Counted from the stretch's first letter, positions 1 through 9,568 are shown. The stretch: DNA of 64,000 nt from Leptospirales bacterium (GCA_019694685.1 JAIBBM010000001.1:146986-210985); one strand, 5' to 3'. Notes: generated by a model from the letters alone, not told the origin. Program-made: numbers and translations.

Positions 1-189
1 ATCCTTCCTAATTGTATGGACTTTTACTCCGTGCGCGGCCAGCTCTGTGGCCGCATCTTTGAGTCTGCCTGCGTGCCTCCCAATGAGAACCAGATCGTGG
101 CCTTTCTCTGCACAAACTCTTGCGAGTTCGAGGCCAATTCCGCTAGAAGCCCCGGTGATCAGGATAGTTTTAAAGTCTGATGATCGCAT
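1..189 (-). CDS. Short-chain dehydrogenase/reductase, N-terminal part (runs off left edge)
   Basis: This minus-strand frame is open from an ATG at 189 to the window edge and gives 63 residues. It begins with a beta strand (TILITG) and the classical SDR dinucleotide-binding motif TGASSGIG at residues 12-19. An LIGRHAGRL segment follows, where SDRs place a basic residue that often favours NADP(H). The substrate cannot be told because the catalytic Tyr-x-x-x-Lys lies outside the window. The gene diverges from the helicase with only 9 bases between start codons, so the helicase ribosome-binding site sits right beside this start codon. The fold assignment is secure; the reaction is unknown. Confidence 0.85.
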   Translation of the reverse strand, partial: MRSSDFKTILITGASSGIGLELARVCAEKGHDLVLIGRHAGRLKDAATELAAHGVKVHTIRKD

Positions 190-198
190 GGAGGCGTT

Positions 199-2970
199 GT
201 GCCGGAACTATCGGGACAGGTCAAAGTGTTTCGCGCACACTTCACGGCAAAAAAACTTGTACTCCAGACGCAATCGATCAGCATTGCTCGAATGCAGGAA
301 CTTTTGCCGCTCTCTGCGGAGGTACGGGACGAACCGGTCACAGCATCCCAGCGCCTTTCCGAGTTCCAGTTTGCACCTGCAGGCACGGACCCCGGATTGG
401 CCCTGCGATTTTTGGACGCATTTCGTGTTCGTCTCAGTCATTCATTCGATCATCTCTCCAGTCTCTCCAACTCCCGCACACGTTTGCTGGCCCATCAAAT
501 AGAAGCGGCCCATACCGTGGTCAATGCTCTGCGCCCGCGCTTTCTCATCGCAGATGAAGTAGGACTGGGAAAGACCATCGAAGCTGGGCTCATCATCAAG
601 GAGTTAATGTTCCGCCGCGGATATCACAACATACTCATCTGTGTTCCGGCACCCCTTGTAGTGCAATGGCAGTCTGAGCTCAGGAACCGTTTCAATGAAG
701 AATACACAATCCTTCAACGCTCCAACTATCGTGAAGTGATGGAAGGGAAAACCCGTCACATGCGAATCATCACGTCGATTGATTTCATAAAAAATCCACG
801 TTATGCGGAATCCGTTCTCAGAAAAAGATGGGATCTGGCAGTGTTCGATGAAGCCCACAGACTGCGCCGGGACTACAACAAAGTTACGGTGGCTTATGCC
901 TTTGCAGAACAGGTTGCAGAAAAATGCGAAGCATTGATGCTACTTTCAGCCACTCCATTTCGCGGCAAACTGGAAGAACTGTTCTACCTGATTCGGCTCA
1001 TCGATCCGCACGTACTCGGGCCGCTTTCGTCCTTTCTCCAGGAAGAAGCATCCGGCAGAACCGCAGATCTAAAAAGAAAACTTTCTCAAGTATTGATCAG
1101 ACGCAGGAAAGTGGAGGTGGGAGGATTCACGAAGCGACACGCGCAGACGATTCGCTTCGAGCTTTCCCCAGAAGAGAGAGCATTCTATGACGAAACTACG
1201 GAATATGTCAGGCGAGAATACAACCTGGCTCTCGCAGAAGAGAACCGTGCAGTCGGCTTCGTTATGCTTGTATTCCAGAAACTTCTGGATTCATCCACTC
1301 GCGCACTCATGCGCGCATTGACCAATCGAAAGATGATGCTCGAAAGGCTCGTTGCTTCTTCGCAAACCCTGCCTGAATCCCCGGATGAATCCGAATGGGA
1401 AGATCAGGAAGCGCCGGAAGAACTGGTTGGGCGAGTGCGAGACAGACGGACATGGGCCGAGCTTCGCAAAGAAATCCTCACGATCAATCGTCTCCTTTTG
1501 CTGGGTCGCGCGATAGAAACTGACCGCAAACTCATCAAAACCAAGGAAACACTTCAACTTCTCAAATCGCGGGGCACAAACAAATTCGTAATCTTCACAC
1601 AGTTTAAGTCCACTGTCGACTATCTATGCGAAAACCTCACAGAGTGGAAGGTGATCCCGTTTCACGGCTCCCTTAGAATGGCGGAGAAGGAACAGGCAAT
1701 CGCGGATTTCAAAGATTTCGCTGACATTTTGATTTGCACCGAAGCAGGCGGAGAAGGTCGTAACCTGCAATTCTCAAATGTGCTCATCAACTACGATCTG
1801 CCCTGGTCTCCTCTCAAAATCGAACAGAGGATTGGTCGCGTTCACAGATTTGGTCAAACAAAAGACGTTTACATTTTCAATTTTGCAACTCGCGATACAG
1901 TTTCTGAGAGAGTTCTCGAAGTTCTGACAAACAAAATCAAACTGTTTGAAGAAAGCATTGGCGCCTCTGATGCGCTCCTCGGAGCAGTGCAGGACGAAGT
2001 GGAGTTCCAGAGAGATCTGATGGAATTCATCACAAACAAGAAAACGCGCAAAGAACTCAATGAAGAACTCGCAGCCAAACTAAAGACTGCAGAGAGCGGA
2101 TATTCCAAGCTTCACACTCTCGTCTCTCCTTCCAGAATGAACTTCAACTGGGACGATTATTACGGTTACACGAAAAGAGAAAGAAGCATCAACTCAAGAA
2201 CTCTGGAAAAGATCACTTCCAACTATCTCGCAGACGTACCTCAGGCGGGGTCTCTCGAGAAATCGGGCGCAGACTATCTTCTGCAAAGGAACGGAGTGCG
2301 CAAACAGGCTTCCTTTGATTCGGAACGAGCGCTGGAAAGAGACTCGCTCGAATTCCTGGCACTGGGCCATCCTCTAGTAGAGGAGGCAGTGGATCATTAT
2401 CTATCTCTCCCTGTTGGTAAGAGCATCCACGCCATTCGAGATTCACGCAATGGTTACTATTTCATCTACTCGTTGCGTTACTCCTCCAATACAATGGAAC
2501 TGACGAGTGTGTTTTGTTCACAGGATAAGCCAGAAGAGCCGCTCGTTTTGCCGGATTTGATCCTCGCTCCGGGCCACGACGCAGTGGCGGCTTCATTCAA
2601 CGCGGACGCAACGGAAAACATTCTACTCAGAAGAGCTGCTGCAGCCGCAGCAAAAGCAGTCGAACAGGATGCAGAAACGAGAAGACTGCGCATGGAAGAA
2701 ACATTGAAAACAGTCTTCCGCAAAGAAGAACTCAAGGTGGAGTCAAGTCACAACAAGCATCTCAAAGGCCTCAGAGAAAAGCAGGACATCCAGAAGATGC
2801 GCGCCACCATGCATCCTGTTTTTGAAACAAGAGCAAGCCTGGCCAAAACAGAAAAAGAAATCTCGCGCACACAATCTGCGAGGCAAATCGATCTGGAACG
2901 AATTCGTCGAATGAGCAAAATAAAAGCAGAAATTGAACTTCTGCAAATCTATAGACTCATGGATCGTTGA
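199..2970 (+). CDS. SNF2/RapA-like ATP-dependent helicase
   Basis: A 923-residue superfamily 2 ATPase of the SNF2/RapA type. Domain 1 has the Q-like segment near residue 99, Walker A GLGKT at 122-126, DEAH at 217-220 and SAT at 250-252. Domain 2 holds FVIFTQF, the motif EAGGEGRNLQF and the QRIGRVHRFGQ arginine-finger motif. The remaining 300 residues are basic, helical and probably coiled-coil near the end. Proteins of this class move along duplex DNA to remodel protein-DNA complexes or recycle RNA polymerase; which applies here is not shown. The start is GTG at 199 because GGAGG lies 4 bases upstream; an ATG at 292 is a weaker alternative. It converges with the next gene with 8 bases between. 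Confidence 0.85.
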   Translation: MPELSGQVKVFRAHFTAKKLVLQTQSISIARMQELLPLSAEVRDEPVTASQRLSEFQFAPAGTDPGLALRFLDAFRVRLSHSFDHLSSLSNSRTRLLAHQIEAAHTVVNALRPRFLIADEVGLGKTIEAGLIIKELMFRRGYHNILICVPAPLVVQWQSELRNRFNEEYTILQRSNYREVMEGKTRHMRIITSIDFIKNPRYAESVLRKRWDLAVFDEAHRLRRDYNKVTVAYAFAEQVAEKCEALMLLSATPFRGKLEELFYLIRLIDPHVLGPLSSFLQEEASGRTADLKRKLSQVLIRRRKVEVGGFTKRHAQTIRFELSPEERAFYDETTEYVRREYNLALAEENRAVGFVMLVFQKLLDSSTRALMRALTNRKMMLERLVASSQTLPESPDESEWEDQEAPEELVGRVRDRRTWAELRKEILTINRLLLLGRAIETDRKLIKTKETLQLLKSRGTNKFVIFTQFKSTVDYLCENLTEWKVIPFHGSLRMAEKEQAIADFKDFADILICTEAGGEGRNLQFSNVLINYDLPWSPLKIEQRIGRVHRFGQTKDVYIFNFATRDTVSERVLEVLTNKIKLFEESIGASDALLGAVQDEVEFQRDLMEFITNKKTRKELNEELAAKLKTAESGYSKLHTLVSPSRMNFNWDDYYGYTKRERSINSRTLEKITSNYLADVPQAGSLEKSGADYLLQRNGVRKQASFDSERALERDSLEFLALGHPLVEEAVDHYLSLPVGKSIHAIRDSRNGYYFIYSLRYSSNTMELTSVFCSQDKPEEPLVLPDLILAPGHDAVAASFNADATENILLRRAAAAAAKAVEQDAETRRLRMEETLKTVFRKEELKVESSHNKHLKGLREKQDIQKMRATMHPVFETRASLAKTEKEISRTQSARQIDLERIRRMSKIKAEIELLQIYRLMDR

Positions 2971-2978
2971 AGAAAGTT

Positions 2979-3734
2979 CTATCTCTGAAAGAAAAGAGAA
3001 CCGGCGCGACCCCAGAATGGATGAGCGTCCCCGGGTAATACCCGCAACAACTGATGGAATATCTGGCTGGCAGCGTGCACGGCCCCAGCACCAAGCTCGC
3101 CTGTGGCGCGTGCCTGCAAAAGCTCAGAGCGAAGCCCAACCAGGTCAGATACATCCTCTTTCAAAAATCGCAAATATCCAAACGCGAGGATGGCCAGTCC
3201 CGTCATTTCCCGACGAGGAATGGTCATACCGGCTCGCACATAATTTCGCTTTCGCAGCGTTACATATTCCTCTCGCTTCAGAGTCTGCTCCACACTCACG
3301 ATGAAATGATCGCGCACGCTACCTGTTTTCGAAACAAATCGCACAGTGTCTTCCTGCCGACTGGTCCACGTCTGCGAAGCATTGCGCGGAACTCTGCAAA
3401 GAGCCAGATCTTCGCCGGCCCACACTAAAACGTACATCACATCGCACTGCATCACATAGGTCTTTTCACACGTTAGGCGACCAGACGACAGATCGAGCGA
3501 TCCTTTCAGATTTTCAAGCCTGCCTTTCCAGCCCGCCTCTGCGACGCAGAAGGCGGGAAACAGAGGATCTTTGAGTAAGTTTGTCCTTTCTTCGGGCCAA
3601 TACTGGGATAGAACAAAATAGGGAACGTTATACGCAACCATACGAGGAAAGAGCTCACCCAGATCCCCCGTGATCGCCATGTCGTCTTCGAGACGACGCA
3701 GAAAGTCCTCTTCACTTAGTTCAAATAGATTCAA
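2979..3734 (-). CDS. Conserved-looking hypothetical protein, 251 aa
   Basis: I do not recognise this protein. It is soluble, with no signal peptide or membrane segment. The N-terminus is acidic and helical (residues 1-30), the middle mixed beta, and the C-terminal 70 residues helical with a WGRAGSLF ending. Its ATG overlaps the stop of the upstream envelope protein gene (ATGA at 3731-3734), making it the last gene of the six-gene minus-strand operon that begins at 8693. The coupling argues it is a real, translated gene whose job is tied to the envelope genes upstream, but no function is proposed. Confidence 0.7.
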   Translation of the reverse strand: MNLFELSEEDFLRRLEDDMAITGDLGELFPRMVAYNVPYFVLSQYWPEERTNLLKDPLFPAFCVAEAGWKGRLENLKGSLDLSSGRLTCEKTYVMQCDVMYVLVWAGEDLALCRVPRNASQTWTSRQEDTVRFVSKTGSVRDHFIVSVEQTLKREEYVTLRKRNYVRAGMTIPRREMTGLAILAFGYLRFLKEDVSDLVGLRSELLQARATGELGAGAVHAASQIFHQLLRVLPGDAHPFWGRAGSLFFQR

Positions 3735-4498
3735 TGAATTCTATACCCCGCGCAAATTCTAAAGCCTGTTTCTTCTGCCCTTCGATACGTGAATGATCCA
3801 TTGAAATTCCGGAGTGGAACTCTCTGACGAGAGGCAACTCCCTCTGCGGAAATATAGAATTTCTCAATAAAGACCTTCACACCTGCCGCCACACTCGCAT
3901 ATCCAGAAAACGGATCACCGGACAGTCGGGCAAAAGGCGATACCACCCAGAAAGGCAGATAGACGGCGGCCTCATAACCGCCGCCCAGGTAGGCCTGGGA
4001 CTTGACTGTGGACCTCTGAAATCCCAGGAAATCAGCGCCATTGAGATTGCCCGAACTATAGAACGTACCGACCGCAGGTGCTATGGCCCGGTACTGCCAG
4101 ATCAATTTCTGCGCGGCGACTACATCGTGAACCCGGACAACGGTGGGCTCAAAACTCCGCCCGATTTCCAGCCATGGAAAGAGAAAATATTCAAAAGCAA
4201 AGCGAGGCCCCGACCCGCGTGCGCGTACATCCGGCGCAGCCGCGCTTTCCAGGAGCAAGAGCGACTGACGTTCCCCAGAAGCTCGTAAAAAGGTCAGCTG
4301 CGAAATCTCGGTCAAGGCGGGCTGGGTCTGGTGGCGAATTCCCTGACCTGAGTAGGCTCCCTGAACGAACCCCAGTTCCGCATACAATGCACCGGTCCTG
4401 CCATATGCATTCTGTGTTACCAGAGTGCACAGTAGGACCGTTGCTTGCAGTAACCTATTTCCGGCGCTTTGCCGGCTTCCCTGCTTTCTTGTAGTCAA
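3731..4498 (-). CDS. Putative exported envelope protein, possibly a small beta-barrel
   Basis: The frame is open further upstream, but that part lies over the well-supported gene at 4455-4766. I therefore place the start at the TTG at 4498. This gives a basic n-region, a hydrophobic stretch (LLQATVLLCTLV) and a likely cleavage site after NAYG. The mature part is about 220 residues, rich in alternating aromatic and small residues and glycine turns (AYLGGGYEAAVYLPFW, GYASVAAGVKVFIEKFYIS), which suggests an outer-membrane beta-barrel. No family is recognised. It overlaps both neighbours, so it is translated as part of the operon. There is no clear ribosome-binding site before the TTG, so the start is uncertain. 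Confidence 0.6.
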   Translation of the reverse strand: MTTRKQGSRQSAGNRLLQATVLLCTLVTQNAYGRTGALYAELGFVQGAYSGQGIRHQTQPALTEISQLTFLRASGERQSLLLLESAAAPDVRARGSGPRFAFEYFLFPWLEIGRSFEPTVVRVHDVVAAQKLIWQYRAIAPAVGTFYSSGNLNGADFLGFQRSTVKSQAYLGGGYEAAVYLPFWVVSPFARLSGDPFSGYASVAAGVKVFIEKFYISAEGVASRQRVPLRNFNGSFTYRRAEETGFRICAGYRIH

Positions 4499-4766
4499 TA
4501 TTCTTGCGATGATCTTCGCAGAGGCGGTACAGTCGACCATTAGCCGGATTGGTTTTGGTAACTTTTTTGCCACAGGCAATGCAAAGTCCCTGATCTCTTC
4601 TGCGGCTGTACAGAGCACGCACCCGTTCAGCGCTGGTTTGTTTGTAACGGCTGATTTGAACGCGCCATCCACCGACGACATAGATCCCCATGCTGCCTTC
4701 TGGATCTTTCTTCATTTGAGAAATCACCTGCGAGAGACGACGGTGATCAACTTTTTTTGCTTCCAT
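4455..4766 (-). CDS. Small basic protein with a zinc-ribbon-like Cys cluster, 103 aa
   Basis: A basic protein of 103 residues. A CxxC pair (CIACGKK) near residue 71 and a CEDH further on form a probable four-ligand zinc site of the CxxC...CxxH kind. The N-terminal half (SQVISQMKKD, then a YVVGGWRVQISRYKQTSAERV segment) looks like a helix and a small beta sheet. The C-terminus is very basic (KKAGKPAKRRK), which suggests nucleic-acid or ribosome contact. It lies 12 bases after the penicillin-binding protein gene. Function is unknown; the zinc site is inferred from spacing only. Confidence 0.7.
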   Translation of the reverse strand: MEAKKVDHRRLSQVISQMKKDPEGSMGIYVVGGWRVQISRYKQTSAERVRALYSRRRDQGLCIACGKKVTKTNPANGRLYRLCEDHRKNIDYKKAGKPAKRRK

Positions 4767-4778
4767 GTTTGTGGTCCT

Positions 4779-7349
4779 TTATTCGAAATCCGACTGACGG
4801 CTCAGTTCATCCTTACGATCGGTGCGGTTACCGCCTGCATCGTGCAGGTCGCATATCCCTTCTGGTCTACGAACAGACGCAAACAATTCGGTCACGGACG
4901 GGCACTTCGGTCCGGAAATTTTTCCAGACTCTTTGCAAATACGAATTCGCTCCGCAGATGGAGAGAACGCATAGCTGCCATTAGGCGAAAACCCTGACCG
5001 TGAAACGATTCGTCCGAACAAAGGGCCAGCCAGGCGCGCACCCATTCCACCTTGCATCGAGTAGGTTGGATTATCATATCCAACCCATGCGGATGCAGAC
5101 AAACCAGGAATCGCGCCGACAAACCATGCATCTCTGTATTCGTTCGTCGTTCCAGTTTTTCCCATGAGCAACCCGGAGAATACACCAGTGTTTGCGAATG
5201 CAGCGGAATCCCGCAACATACTCGACATCACTTCAGCTACATCTCCAGGAAGAACACGAGACATTAATGGTAGATGTGTACCAAACTCGTCCTGCGATCC
5301 ATCATTTTCATAAAGTATTTTTCCTGATGTGTCTTTGATTCTCAGTATCAAGTAGGGCCTGTGAATCGTTCCGTTATCCGCGAACGCCGCGAAGGCGACC
5401 GCCATTTCAAGAGGAGACATCTCCAGAGAACCAATCGCAATCGTTTCATCCATACGAAATCGTCTGTCAAAGGTACTGTCGTCTGGAAAAAAGAATTTTC
5501 GAAACTGTCCGGACAAACGGGGCAATCCCACCTGACGGCCCACGAGTATAGCGGGGACGTTACGCGATTGAGCCAGTGCTTCACGTGCGGAAATCTTTCC
5601 TTTGTACTCACCAGTGATGTTTTCGGGAAGCCAGAATTCGCGCGGCCCCTGCCCTCCGTGAAAGACAAACACAGGAGAATCGTCGAGACGACTGGCGGCC
5701 GTGATTTCGCCTGTTTCAATGCCGGCGGAATAGATGATTGGCTTGATCGCGCTTCCTGTCTGACGACGCATGGAAACGGCTCGATTGATCTGATTGTCGC
5801 GGCGAAAGCTTCGCCCACCCTGCATATAGAGAACTGCACCTGTGCGCGGATCGATTCCCACGCTTGCGCCCTGTAAAACGGTCTCCGAAGTATGCTCTGA
5901 CTGGCTGGAGGAAGGCATGCCGAGCATCACCGCACCCAGTCCCATATGAAAGTATTCGTCAACAATCGCTCGCTTAAGAGCATCCTCAGAGGAGCCTGGA
6001 TTCCCTTTGCGAACAGGGGGAAAATTCCCCTGAGCACTCGCCAAGAATTCGGCGGTGGATGTGTTTGCTGAGTTCTGCAAATCCGCGTCTATGGTAGTTT
6101 CGATTTGCAGACCGGCCCCAAATTCTTGTTCCACACCGAATAGTTCCCCAATCTTGTTTCGCACGTGCTCTGATACATATGGAGCGATGTCCTCCCGATT
6201 TCCAAATACTGTTTCAGACGGACTGCGAGTGGTGTTGGAAAGCATGGCCGCTTTTTGCGACTCATACTGCTCCTGAGTGATTTCTGCCGCACCCGAAAAT
6301 CCTTCTGATTTCATGCGTGCGAAGACAGCGTCCATTTTCCGTTCAATTCGATCTGGATATCGCAGAGGCGAATACATCTCGGGTGCAGAAGGAAGACAGC
6401 TGAGCGCAAGCATCTGCGCGAAATTCAAGTCCGCGATTCCTTTCAAGAAATAAAAACGAGCGGCGTTGTCCGCACCAACGGCACCGTGTCCCAGGTACAC
6501 TTGATTCACGTATGCAGTAAAAATGTCCTCTTTGGACATGTGGCCTTCTATGTAGTAGGCGAGAGATGTTTCGCGCACTTTGCGTAGCAGAGTTTTCTGT
6601 CGCGCATTCAAAAGAATTCGCGCTAGCTGTTGCGTTAGAGTAGAGCCTCCTTGAGAATACCCCATAGAAGTAACGTTACGCGCAAATGCTCGAACAACGG
6701 AAGGCCAATGCACGCCGCCGTGCGAATAGAAATGCTCATCTTCTACAAAGAGAAGTATGTCGCGAAAAGATCCCGGGATTTCAGAATACTTAAGATTGCC
6801 CGTCTTTCGCGAAAACAATTCCCCTACGAGCCGGCCTTTGCGATCAAGAATTCTGTTTTCGCGAATGGTAGTAAGGCCGGACAGGTATGTGTCTCCGCCT
6901 TCGGGGAGAAAGACGGAAGGAACAATCTGCAGCGCAAGGAACATCACGATCGGAATCAATCCCAGAAACGCCCCGCCGAGGATCAATGTCCGCCCGCTTA
7001 GTTCGGGAAGAGACCATGTGCTGAATCTTCGCGATGCACCCGTTGATTTAGAACCGCGCGTCCAGAAAAGAGGACCGTCTAGAATCCCGCGGGTTTTGAT
7101 TTTCTTCTTTGTGGTTGGCGGTTCTGGATAGACGACGTCCTGCGCTGGTCTGGGCGCACTTGCGTTCCCCTGTCTGTCTAGCAAACCTCTCCGATTGTCA
7201 AAATAGTTTACGTTTCCACATACAGGGCATGCCGCCCTGTGAACCTTGTATACTTTTACCTGAATCGTAACGCGGTATCTGTTCTGGCAGGCAGGGCAGA
7301 CATGTACGAATTTTTTCAGTTCACTGGATTCTGAGGAGGCGGGCTGCAT
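4779..7349 (-). CDS. Class A penicillin-binding protein (transglycosylase/transpeptidase) with N-terminal zinc ribbon
   Basis: An 856-residue bifunctional peptidoglycan synthase of the PBP1A type. Order: a cytoplasmic zinc-ribbon-like region with Cys18, Cys21, Cys41 and Cys44; a Pro/Lys-rich linker; one membrane segment (about 121-143); a GT51 glycosyltransferase domain with EDEHFYSH at 203-210 and GGSTLTQQ near 234; and a transpeptidase domain with SxxK at Ser533-Lys536, SRN at 595-597 and KTGT at 731-734. All catalytic motifs are present, so it should polymerise lipid II and cross-link peptides in the periplasm. The zinc ribbon is unusual for this family. The start overlaps the end of the amidohydrolase gene by 29 bases. 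Confidence 0.93.
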   Translation of the reverse strand: MQPASSESSELKKFVHVCPACQNRYRVTIQVKVYKVHRAACPVCGNVNYFDNRRGLLDRQGNASAPRPAQDVVYPEPPTTKKKIKTRGILDGPLFWTRGSKSTGASRRFSTWSLPELSGRTLILGGAFLGLIPIVMFLALQIVPSVFLPEGGDTYLSGLTTIRENRILDRKGRLVGELFSRKTGNLKYSEIPGSFRDILLFVEDEHFYSHGGVHWPSVVRAFARNVTSMGYSQGGSTLTQQLARILLNARQKTLLRKVRETSLAYYIEGHMSKEDIFTAYVNQVYLGHGAVGADNAARFYFLKGIADLNFAQMLALSCLPSAPEMYSPLRYPDRIERKMDAVFARMKSEGFSGAAEITQEQYESQKAAMLSNTTRSPSETVFGNREDIAPYVSEHVRNKIGELFGVEQEFGAGLQIETTIDADLQNSANTSTAEFLASAQGNFPPVRKGNPGSSEDALKRAIVDEYFHMGLGAVMLGMPSSSQSEHTSETVLQGASVGIDPRTGAVLYMQGGRSFRRDNQINRAVSMRRQTGSAIKPIIYSAGIETGEITAASRLDDSPVFVFHGGQGPREFWLPENITGEYKGKISAREALAQSRNVPAILVGRQVGLPRLSGQFRKFFFPDDSTFDRRFRMDETIAIGSLEMSPLEMAVAFAAFADNGTIHRPYLILRIKDTSGKILYENDGSQDEFGTHLPLMSRVLPGDVAEVMSSMLRDSAAFANTGVFSGLLMGKTGTTNEYRDAWFVGAIPGLSASAWVGYDNPTYSMQGGMGARLAGPLFGRIVSRSGFSPNGSYAFSPSAERIRICKESGKISGPKCPSVTELFASVRRPEGICDLHDAGGNRTDRKDELSRQSDFE

Positions 7350-8481
7350 TGCTATAGTAGATCTTTCGAAGCACGTCCGGGGGCAATTTTACACCGTAGA
7401 TCTTCCAAACTCCTTTTCGGTTGGTTCCGGCAGGAAAGTAATCGAAATACTCGTCGTCTGTTTCGAGAAAACGCCAGTAAATCTTCAACTTTTCTGGATC
7501 AGGAAGACCATCTGTCCCGTACAAAATGCGATTCTGGTTCTTGATCAGAAACTCTCTAGCGGCCCTGGGTTGACGCCCGAGCTCATCAATTCTCTGCGCG
7601 ATGTCCACGTAGACATTCGGATGGCGATCCAGCAAATCTTGCGCTCGCGACAGATCGTGCGCGAATTCTCCAAAGTGAAGTGCCACAAAAGTGACATCCT
7701 TTCGTCTGGTGAACAGTCTATCTCTCTGCTGCATCACGTCATCGAATGAGGGCAGCCCGGGCTTGTGAAAAGACCATTCTGGTCTTCGGCCAAGTTCTTC
7801 GAAACGTTCATTGTGCTCGTCCACGGGCAGAAAGAAAACAGGTGGATCCGCAGTATGAACTGCGACGAGCAGATGATACTTCGCGCAGACGTCCCAGACC
7901 GGGTCGAGCCTTGGATCATCCAGCGTCACCAGTTTACCTTCGTATTTCTGCATGAGCCCGAAATTTTTCCATAGCTTCACGCCGCGGCCACCCATCTTCG
8001 CAATCTGTTCGAGATCAGACGCCATCTTCTGTGCAAAATCGGGACCTTCGCTCATTCTCTTCCAATTGAATCCGACGAAATGAAAGATCCTTTTGGATGG
8101 TTGTTTTTCTACAAGTTTCTGATAGGAGTGGGGCGTGGATGTAAACAGAGACAGGTTCACAAACACAGATGTGTGAGTTTGATCCATACGAGTGAGAATG
8201 TCCTCTGGAGGATCACTTGTCGGGCTGGTAAAAAGATGTCCGTGAAACTCGACAGTCGGGATGAAAGGGTGAGAGAGAATCGTCTGACGAGTCTTGAGCA
8301 TCGGATCCGGACGAAACTGAGAAAGGAAAATGTCTTCCGCAATGGTGGGACCGCCTGTGGAAGCGGCTCCAAACCAGGACAGAACATGCAACCGAATGGT
8401 TTGACGAATGTCGGGAAACGCCCACAGAGCGAGCCCCAGGTAACTCAGTCCAAACAACCCGAGCAGAATGCGGCGTTTCAT
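7321..8481 (-). CDS. Membrane-anchored amidohydrolase-2 family metal-dependent hydrolase
   Basis: A 386-residue TIM-barrel hydrolase related to the amidohydrolase-2 family. A hydrophobic N-terminal segment (residues 4-24) would export it or anchor it. Probable metal ligands follow the family order: EFHGHLF at the end of strand 1, [17 protein letters not shown] and a late [10 protein letters not shown] aspartate. The substrate is unknown. The gene is second in the minus-strand operon: its ATG overlaps the stop of the PC4-like gene (ATGA) and its 3' end overlaps the penicillin-binding protein gene, so it probably acts in the periplasm beside cell-wall enzymes. Confidence 0.8.
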   Translation of the reverse strand: MKRRILLGLFGLSYLGLALWAFPDIRQTIRLHVLSWFGAASTGGPTIAEDIFLSQFRPDPMLKTRQTILSHPFIPTVEFHGHLFTSPTSDPPEDILTRMDQTHTSVFVNLSLFTSTPHSYQKLVEKQPSKRIFHFVGFNWKRMSEGPDFAQKMASDLEQIAKMGGRGVKLWKNFGLMQKYEGKLVTLDDPRLDPVWDVCAKYHLLVAVHTADPPVFFLPVDEHNERFEELGRRPEWSFHKPGLPSFDDVMQQRDRLFTRRKDVTFVALHFGEFAHDLSRAQDLLDRHPNVYVDIAQRIDELGRQPRAAREFLIKNQNRILYGTDGLPDPEKLKIYWRFLETDDEYFDYFPAGTNRKGVWKIYGVKLPPDVLRKIYYSNAARLLRIQ

Positions 8482-8693
8482 TGTAGTTCCGCACGTGCAG
8501 CGTTTATGGCCGACAAAAACTCATCGAACTGATCCGGCCGAATCGCAACACCCTTCTGGGTGGGCTTGAATTCACCGGAAGTTTTATCCGTATACCAGAC
8601 CCGCACGTTTAGATACTTCTTTCCCTGGTATTCGGATACTTCCACCCGAATGATCTCTCCGGCGCCTTTTTCAATATCTTTCAAGATTGCCAT
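8478..8693 (-). CDS. PC4-like single-stranded-DNA-binding protein, 71 aa
   Basis: A short protein resembling the PC4/YdbC group. It has the curved beta-sheet pattern [22 protein letters not shown], then [19 protein letters not shown] and a final helix. In this family the sheet binds single-stranded DNA and can affect transcription or repair. I take ATG at 8693 as the start because AGGG lies 8 bases upstream; a GTG at 8702 falls inside that ribosome-binding region. It is the first gene of the operon running to 2979 and diverges from rpmB. Confidence 0.85.
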   Translation of the reverse strand: MAILKDIEKGAGEIIRVEVSEYQGKKYLNVRVWYTDKTSGEFKPTQKGVAIRPDQFDEFLSAINAARAELQ

Positions 8694-8746
8694 GATTACC
8701 ACCCTTTTGAATTGACCGATCGTCCTTCCAGCGAAATCCTGGCCAA

Positions 8747-9040
8747 ATGGCGCGCAGATGTCAATTGTCCGGTAAACAATCTGGTTTTGGAGCTCAGGTT
8801 TCCCACTCCCACAGAGTCACGAAACGCAAATTCCAGATCAACCTGGTAGAGCGCCGCGTCTTCCTCGAAGACGAAAATCGCTGGGTGCGCCTGCGTATTT
8901 CCGCAAGAATGCTCCGCACTCTGAACAAGAAAGGCCCGAAGGCCATCATTTCAAAGTATAAAATGGATCCGTCCGTTTTGAAAGCTGCCAAAGCACTTTC
9001 AGCCAAGCCAGCGCCCCAGGCAAAAGGTTCAGCAGCCTGA
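8747..9040 (+). CDS. rpmB: 50S ribosomal protein L28
   Basis: 97 residues with the L28 signature [10 protein letters not shown] at the start, then [16 protein letters not shown] and the conserved [12 protein letters not shown] helix. It binds 23S rRNA in the large subunit. The C-terminus carries an Ala/Pro/Lys-rich tail beyond the core fold. It stands alone on the plus strand between the divergent PC4-like operon and a convergent Rrf2 regulator. The stop lies inside a hairpin that probably terminates transcription from both sides. Confidence 0.95.
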   Translation: MARRCQLSGKQSGFGAQVSHSHRVTKRKFQINLVERRVFLEDENRWVRLRISARMLRTLNKKGPKAIISKYKMDPSVLKAAKALSAKPAPQAKGSAA

Positions 9041-9053
9041 TCTAAGATCAGGC
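9035..9053. terminator. Bidirectional hairpin at the end of rpmB and the Rrf2 gene
   Basis: A perfect 8-bp stem (GCCTGATC / GATCAGGC) with loop TAA lies between two convergent genes and contains parts of both stop regions. A weak pyrimidine stretch (CGCCTTTCT) follows on the plus strand. It is a plausible two-way terminator. Confidence 0.55.
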
Positions 9054-9476
9054 GCCTTTCTGACCGCTTCTTTCCCTGATTTCGTCCACTAAATGAGCCA
9101 GCCTGGTCTGGTCTAGATGTGCATGGGCTGCCTCTGTAGCTCCCCCAAATACTGTTTCCAGCGATGATCGAATGTTGGCGCCCGCCGGGCATTCTTTGTT
9201 TGGAGTACTGCGGGGAAAGTGAAACAGATTCTCTCCGAGAGCACAGTGCACCTGCCTCAACGAGATTTCTCCCGTGGACCTGGCCAGGAGGTATCCACCC
9301 TGACTGCCCCGAGTGGTCCGAATGAGACCAGCCTGCTTGAGGTTCGAGAGTATGCGTCGAATATGGACAGCGTTTGTATTTACGCTCGAAGCAATCAGCT
9401 CAGAGGAAACGGGTTTGTCCGTGCAAAGACCCAGAACGGTCAGGATATGAATAGCAACAGCAAAACGCGACGACAT
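9048..9476 (-). CDS. Rrf2-family transcriptional regulator
   Basis: 142 residues starting MSSRFAVAIHIL, the usual Rrf2 opening, with a winged-helix DNA-binding segment that includes SVNTNAVHIRRILSNLKQAG and the wing TTRGSQGGYLLA. Iron-sulfur Rrf2 members such as IscR and NsrR carry three spaced cysteines after the wing; here only HCAL and ECPAG cysteines are seen, so this is more likely a YwnA-like member with a different or no cofactor. The target is unknown. The nearest divergent transcription unit is far away, so autoregulation is the simplest guess. Confidence 0.85.
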   Translation of the reverse strand: MSSRFAVAIHILTVLGLCTDKPVSSELIASSVNTNAVHIRRILSNLKQAGLIRTTRGSQGGYLLARSTGEISLRQVHCALGENLFHFPRSTPNKECPAGANIRSSLETVFGGATEAAHAHLDQTRLAHLVDEIRERSGQKGA

Positions 9477-9513
9477 TTGTCAAAGGTTTGGAAGCGACAC
9501 TCGCACTCAAAGC

Positions 9514-9547
9514 AAAAAAAAGCCGGGAGGAAATTCCCGGCTTTTTT
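9514..9547 (-). terminator. Intrinsic terminator of the lipase-like gene
   Basis: Stem GCCGGGA (9522-9528) pairs with TCCCGGC (9535-9541), flanked by an A-run at 9514-9521 and a T-run at 9542-9547. Read on the minus strand it follows the lipase-like gene by about 20 bases and has a perfect T-run. It is also symmetrical enough to stop plus-strand transcripts. Confidence 0.85.
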
Positions 9548-9568
9548 CTCGATCTCTTTGAATTAGAA

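Noticed and set aside
2638..2665. GCT/GCA-rich tract in the helicase gene as a phase-variable repeat
   Set aside because: The codons are mixed (not a uniform repeat) and code an Ala-rich helix.
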